Below, piece after piece: positions 14,585 to 17,751 of a stretch of 17,751 nucleotides of DNA. How positions within the stretch are numbered: position 1 is the first letter of the stretch; every line of letters begins with the position of its first letter. This DNA comes from Gracilaria caudata. Taxonomy: Eukaryota; Rhodophyta; Florideophyceae; Gracilariales; Gracilariaceae. The notes below the pieces were generated by a model. That model did not search any database. It was not told where the DNA came from and was given only the letters and a program-made list of their open reading frames with translations. The stretch spans positions 1 to 17,751 of the forward strand of contig JASCIV010000515.1 in assembly GCA_030374735.1 (NCBI GenBank), given 5' to 3'. Made by a program: the position numbers and the translations under genes.

Positions 14585-14927
14585 GTGCCTAAGATAGTGC
14601 ACTCTCCGACTTTCATCGCTAATAATCTACCTCTCCGTTAATAAATATATTACGTGTCCCGAATGCAAAGATATGCATCATAAATGCATTACGTAGTTGC
14701 ATTTCGTGTCTGCACTATCAAGTGCAAATGCACCTCTCCCGTGTCCAGAATCATTTCATATTCTACAGATTTGTTGTGAAGAATATCAGTTGTGAGTTCG
14801 AGACGAAGGTGAGGCCAAATTCGATGGGGGCATTAAGGACGTAAGACAGGCTTTATGATCTCACGTGACTCGTAACGGTAGATGAATTTTGATCAAAAGG
14901 ATGAAATCCGCTTACACAAATAAAACC

Positions 14928-15470
14928 AAATGGAATTTGTTCAAGACCCGTTCCAAGTTCACGAAAGGTTAGGAGAGCAGTCAGATTTCAACTCTTAAGA
15001 TTGTGGAACTGCAGCCGAAGGAGTCCTGGTCTGGAGATGTGAAAGTGCTGGCGATTTCCCGGCATGGAAGTTGGAGTATGGGAATCCCTGTTCTGGTTCA
15101 GCTCGGTTCAATGAACTTCCTTGGTCAAGGTGCGAAAGTTTGCCGATCGAAAGGAAATAAAGGTGCTCCCTGTTAAAGTGACGACCCATATACCGGAGAC
15201 CTCAAATGCGGTCGGTGGTATAGTACAGGAAGAAGAAGAAGACTTGTTCTATCCCAAGCTTTGAACAATGGCGATGTTTCCAACCCTACTTTGGAAGTGG
15301 CAGAACCTCGGTGTATGGGCCGAATTCTTGACGGAAACAGTGATTATATAAGCACATGTTTATCTTTTCGCTCTGAGATTTGCGGGCTCAGAACGCCTTC
15401 GTCCAGTAATGTAAACATCCAGAGCCACCTAAGGTTTGGATTCAAGCTAATTGAGACGAGCTGTAAATAG
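14928..15470 (+). pseudogene. Decayed partial copy of the cysteine-rich gene
   Basis: This stretch is homologous to the 3' part of the gene at 12150-14120. From 15117 it encodes FLGQGxxxCRxK, then SDD and GDLKC, matching FLGQGERACRPK, DDD and GDLEC of the intact gene. From 15260, LNNGDVSNP...EPRC matches LNMGDACNP...EDPRC. Upstream, KLEYGNPCSGSARF matches LEVGFSEPCFDSAQF, and AATGGAATTTGT at 14930 matches AATGGAACTTGT at 13393. It is broken by an in-frame TAA (15174-15176) and a one-base frame change near 15116. Neither intron of the intact gene is present; a short coding piece next to the first intron is also missing. No start codon or signal peptide was found. It is a duplicated, perhaps retroposed, fragment. 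Confidence 0.75.
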
Positions 15471-17039
15471 AAACAAAGTAGAAAGTAGAATTAATATAAA
15501 AGCACATCAATTAGTTTGCAGTAACATTGGTCTCATCTCACCTCCCTACCTGCCACGCTTGTCCTCTACAGCGTTGAGGATATTCAGACTTTTCGCAATG
15601 GCTGTTATTACAGGTGGAGATCCCCATTTCAGTAAATTCGGAAGATTTACATCTTCACCATGTCATACACAGCACCGATTTTTTTAAATTACTTCATGGA
15701 AATGCTAGATCTTTCAAGTAAATAAATCTATTTCTCTGGAAAGAGAATGTTTTTCTTTATATTTTGGCAAACCTCAAACGGCATATCTGCCTCATAACAA
15801 AAAGAATCTACGTCTCTGTTCAAACTTTTATTACAGTTGTAAAACTCATCTGCAGAGCTCGGTAAACAAGAATTTGGGTTTACTCAGTCTACGTAATGAA
15901 GAAGATATAGAAACTCTAAAATATTGAAAGCGGCCTATTTCTCGCGGTGTCTTTTCTCAGAAAATGATACCTTTCGGAGTAAGTAGGATCGATCATGTTC
16001 TGACACTCCCCTTTAATGAGAGCAATTTTCAGTGACAACGGCAGTAGAAACGATACTTAACGCGAAAGTATGTACTGATGACTGCAATGAAAGCGTGAGC
16101 TTGAAAAGATTAGACAGACTAATAATATTAGTTTAATATTATTAAACTTTCTGCGCTTTTAACTTCGAGTTGCTTTAATGACGGAAGTGCCCTACTCCGA
16201 TCCCCCAGCATCAAACTTACAAAGTGTGACACCGTCATACAACACTTTCCGACGTTAAAAGGCCGACAGTGATCTATATCCAAGCAGATCAATCGGAAAA
16301 TACTGCTTTCTCAGAAAAACTGCGAGTGTGACAAATATCGGAAAGCGTTCTCTAGATGATATTTTCGTGAACTTGCAAGAACGAGATTTTATAATGGGTA
16401 GCCGTAACACTAGAGATAATGGATCAAGGTTGGCCGTCCTCAGAGGAGGAAGCCAGATATTCAACGGTCTGTAAAGGATAGCCATTGGATTCTCCTTAGA
16501 TCCAACACGTGCCATACTATCTCTTACACACGCTTGCTAGAGGGCCGTTAAAGTATGTACATGTAGACGTGGCTTGAAGTTCCCATGGGCGCAAGCCGCA
16601 CGTGAAGTAAATTAAAGAAGCACAATGACAGAGCTTGAGACAAGCGGGTACTGCTCCTGTTGTCAAACTGGCAATGAACGGAGAGTGATGGCAGGAATGA
16701 AGTAATTGCAGAGCCACAAGGTCGTCACCGAAGCATCGACATGACGGCGTTGCTCTTGTTGGGGAAAATTATAGAGACCTTTTGGAAGATAGTGGATTCA
16801 ATGCATGTGATGCTTGCCCCTTGATGAATAGTCTTGAATAACTGTCGCCATAAAATTTCGCTCACAGATTGCGGTTTCGAGGATATGGTACCGTTAACAG
16901 CAGGGGAAGAATGGGAGCGAGAAAAGAAGGTGACGTGTTTAGGCGCTGGCTGGTGAGCGCAACAGAGAGGAGCACGTGAAATGGGTCGGTTCTGTGCAGC
17001 TTTGTGCCCTATACCATTGTAATTCTATGATTCACTCTT
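15471..17039. other. Long AT-rich interval without a recognised gene
   Basis: Only short frames. A frame at 15598-15687 contains GGDPHFSKFGR, which recalls the GDPHF motif of von Willebrand type D domains but stops soon after, so it may be chance or a relic. Short Cys-containing frames occur at about 16690-16960 without family resemblance. An AT-rich cluster of overlapping hairpins lies at 16118-16147. ATCAATTGCAATT at 17091-17103 also occurs just inside the transposon's right end (11826-11838). Confidence 0.4.
16118..16147. repeat. Overlapping AT-rich palindromes
   Basis: Three mutually exclusive stems share this segment: ACTAAT/ATTAGT (16118-16132), AATAATATT/AATATTATT (16121-16143) and GTTTAAT/ATTAAAC (16131-16147). 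Confidence 0.7.
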
Positions 17040-17046
17040 TATAAAA
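17040..17046 (+). promoter_or_regulatory. TATA-like box for the oxygenase gene
   Basis: TATAAAA about 145 bp before the ATG at 17192; the only good TATA in the upstream region. Confidence 0.4.
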
Positions 17047-17191
17047 ATGTATCCAAAACCGTAAACGCTGAAGAATTGCTTATGGGCCAAATCAATTGCA
17101 ATTGTCTGGCGCTTTCACCTGAACTGCAACTGGAAAGCATTTCGGTCACGAACGCAAGCCACCCTCACGCTCGACGGCTCGACGCTCCACG

Positions 17192-17751
17192 ATGGAAGCA
17201 CAGCCGCCCCCTTGCCAACTACCGCTTATAGACTTCTCGCCCTTCTCCAACTTGGCGCTAGACAAGCCGCCGCACATCACGCGCGAGCATGTTACCGTCG
17301 CCGAGCAAATCGACGTCGCGCTGCGGCGACATGGCGTGTTCCAGCTGCGCAACTTCGGGCTGCCCGCCGCGCAGCTCCACGCCGCGTTCGCCATGACGCG
17401 CGAGCTGTTCTCGCTACCGCTGCCGCACAAACTGAGCGCGCTCAAGCAATATGACGCCTCGCTCACCGGCGGATATATATCGCGCGGCATGGAGAGCTAC
17501 AATCATCAACAAGACGACGATCTCAGGGAGGCGTACAACATCACGGACCCCGAGCGCATCAGCGTGAACTACGACGGCTATCCGCCCGCCTTCGAACGCG
17601 TATGCACCCAGTTCTTCCATACAATGAGCGACGCCGCCGCTCGTCTCGCCGTCACGTGCGCGCTCGCCCTCAAATTGCCGCTCAACCACTTTGCCAAGAG
17701 CGTGCGAAAACTGGACCTCGCCACGATGCGCATGATGCACTACCCTGCATG
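17192..17751 (+). CDS. 2-oxoglutarate/Fe(II)-dependent dioxygenase, N-terminal part (runs off the window)
   Basis: The ATG at 17192 opens a frame that stays open to the window edge (186 codons visible). It begins with LPLIDFSPF (residues 10-18), the usual first strand of the non-haem dioxygenase N-terminal domain (isopenicillin-N-synthase-like). Then come the helix and strand IDVALRRHGVFQLRNFGLP (40-58), ELFSLPLPHK (71-80), a GGYISRGMESYN segment (93-104), and DLREAYNI (110-117), equivalent to the common D-x-K-E-x-F/Y motif. The visible part ends at LATMRMMHYPA, which in this family immediately precedes the catalytic domain with the HxD...H iron ligands, outside the window. Such enzymes hydroxylate, desaturate or cyclise small molecules using 2-oxoglutarate and oxygen. 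The substrate cannot be told. Codon use is GC-rich, in contrast to the AT-rich DNA upstream. Confidence 0.9.
   Translation, partial: MEAQPPPCQLPLIDFSPFSNLALDKPPHITREHVTVAEQIDVALRRHGVFQLRNFGLPAAQLHAAFAMTRELFSLPLPHKLSALKQYDASLTGGYISRGMESYNHQQDDDLREAYNITDPERISVNYDGYPPAFERVCTQFFHTMSDAAARLAVTCALALKLPLNHFAKSVRKLDLATMRMMHYPA

Noticed and set aside
16121..16143. AT-rich stem resembling a geminivirus-type replication origin
   Set aside because: The conserved nonamer TAATATTAC is absent and no replication protein gene is nearby.

Overview
The window is nuclear DNA from an intron-poor eukaryotic microbe. The genes are ATG-started, long and mostly uninterrupted. The few introns have GT...AG ends, and the clearest one carries a perfect TACTAAC branch point. 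No operons or Shine-Dalgarno spacing are visible. The gene content (fungal-style high-identity WD40 repeats, a convergent pair of small heat-shock proteins, a piggyBac-type transposon, a secreted cysteine-rich repeat protein) would suit a compact algal (for example unicellular red alga) or zoosporic fungal genome. I cannot decide the lineage from sequence alone.

Layout. 2-922 (+): 3' part of a WD40 gene made of five near-identical 129-bp units plus a divergent tail. 923-2175: no convincing gene; its last 400 bp form a promoter rich in heat-shock elements. 2176-2676 (+) and 2778-3227 (-): two small heat-shock proteins, tail to tail. 3475-4014 (+): a SAM domain fused to a DUF202-type membrane domain. 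4293-7097 (+): a 934-residue disordered, charged, probably nuclear protein whose last 200 residues resemble the AF4/FMR2 C-terminal homology domain; it carries eight copies of an FRSxP-like motif. 7359-8033 (-): an atypical short-chain dehydrogenase/NmrA-like protein. 8034-9144: gene-poor. 9145-11876: a complete piggyBac-superfamily element with an intact 669-residue transposase, terminal inverted repeats, and 16-bp subterminal palindromes (two left, one right). 12150-14120 (+): a secreted cysteine-rich protein with at least one intron (probably two), broken by one in-frame TAG at 12492. 14121-17191: AT-rich, gene-poor DNA with repeats, covarying hairpins and a decayed, apparently intronless copy of the cysteine-rich gene's 3' part (about 14928-15470). 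17192-17751 (+): the start of a 2-oxoglutarate/Fe(II) oxygenase that runs off the window.

The genes do not form one pathway. The left half is a conventional compact gene cluster (stress chaperones, membrane protein, putative transcription scaffold, oxidoreductase). The right half is a mobile and decaying segment where a transposon sits beside a secreted-protein family undergoing duplication and loss. The most interesting items are the AF4-like protein with its periodic motif, the transposon's end structure (CTAG at both ends instead of TTAA, plus asymmetric palindromes), and the broken cysteine-rich gene with its pseudogene neighbour.
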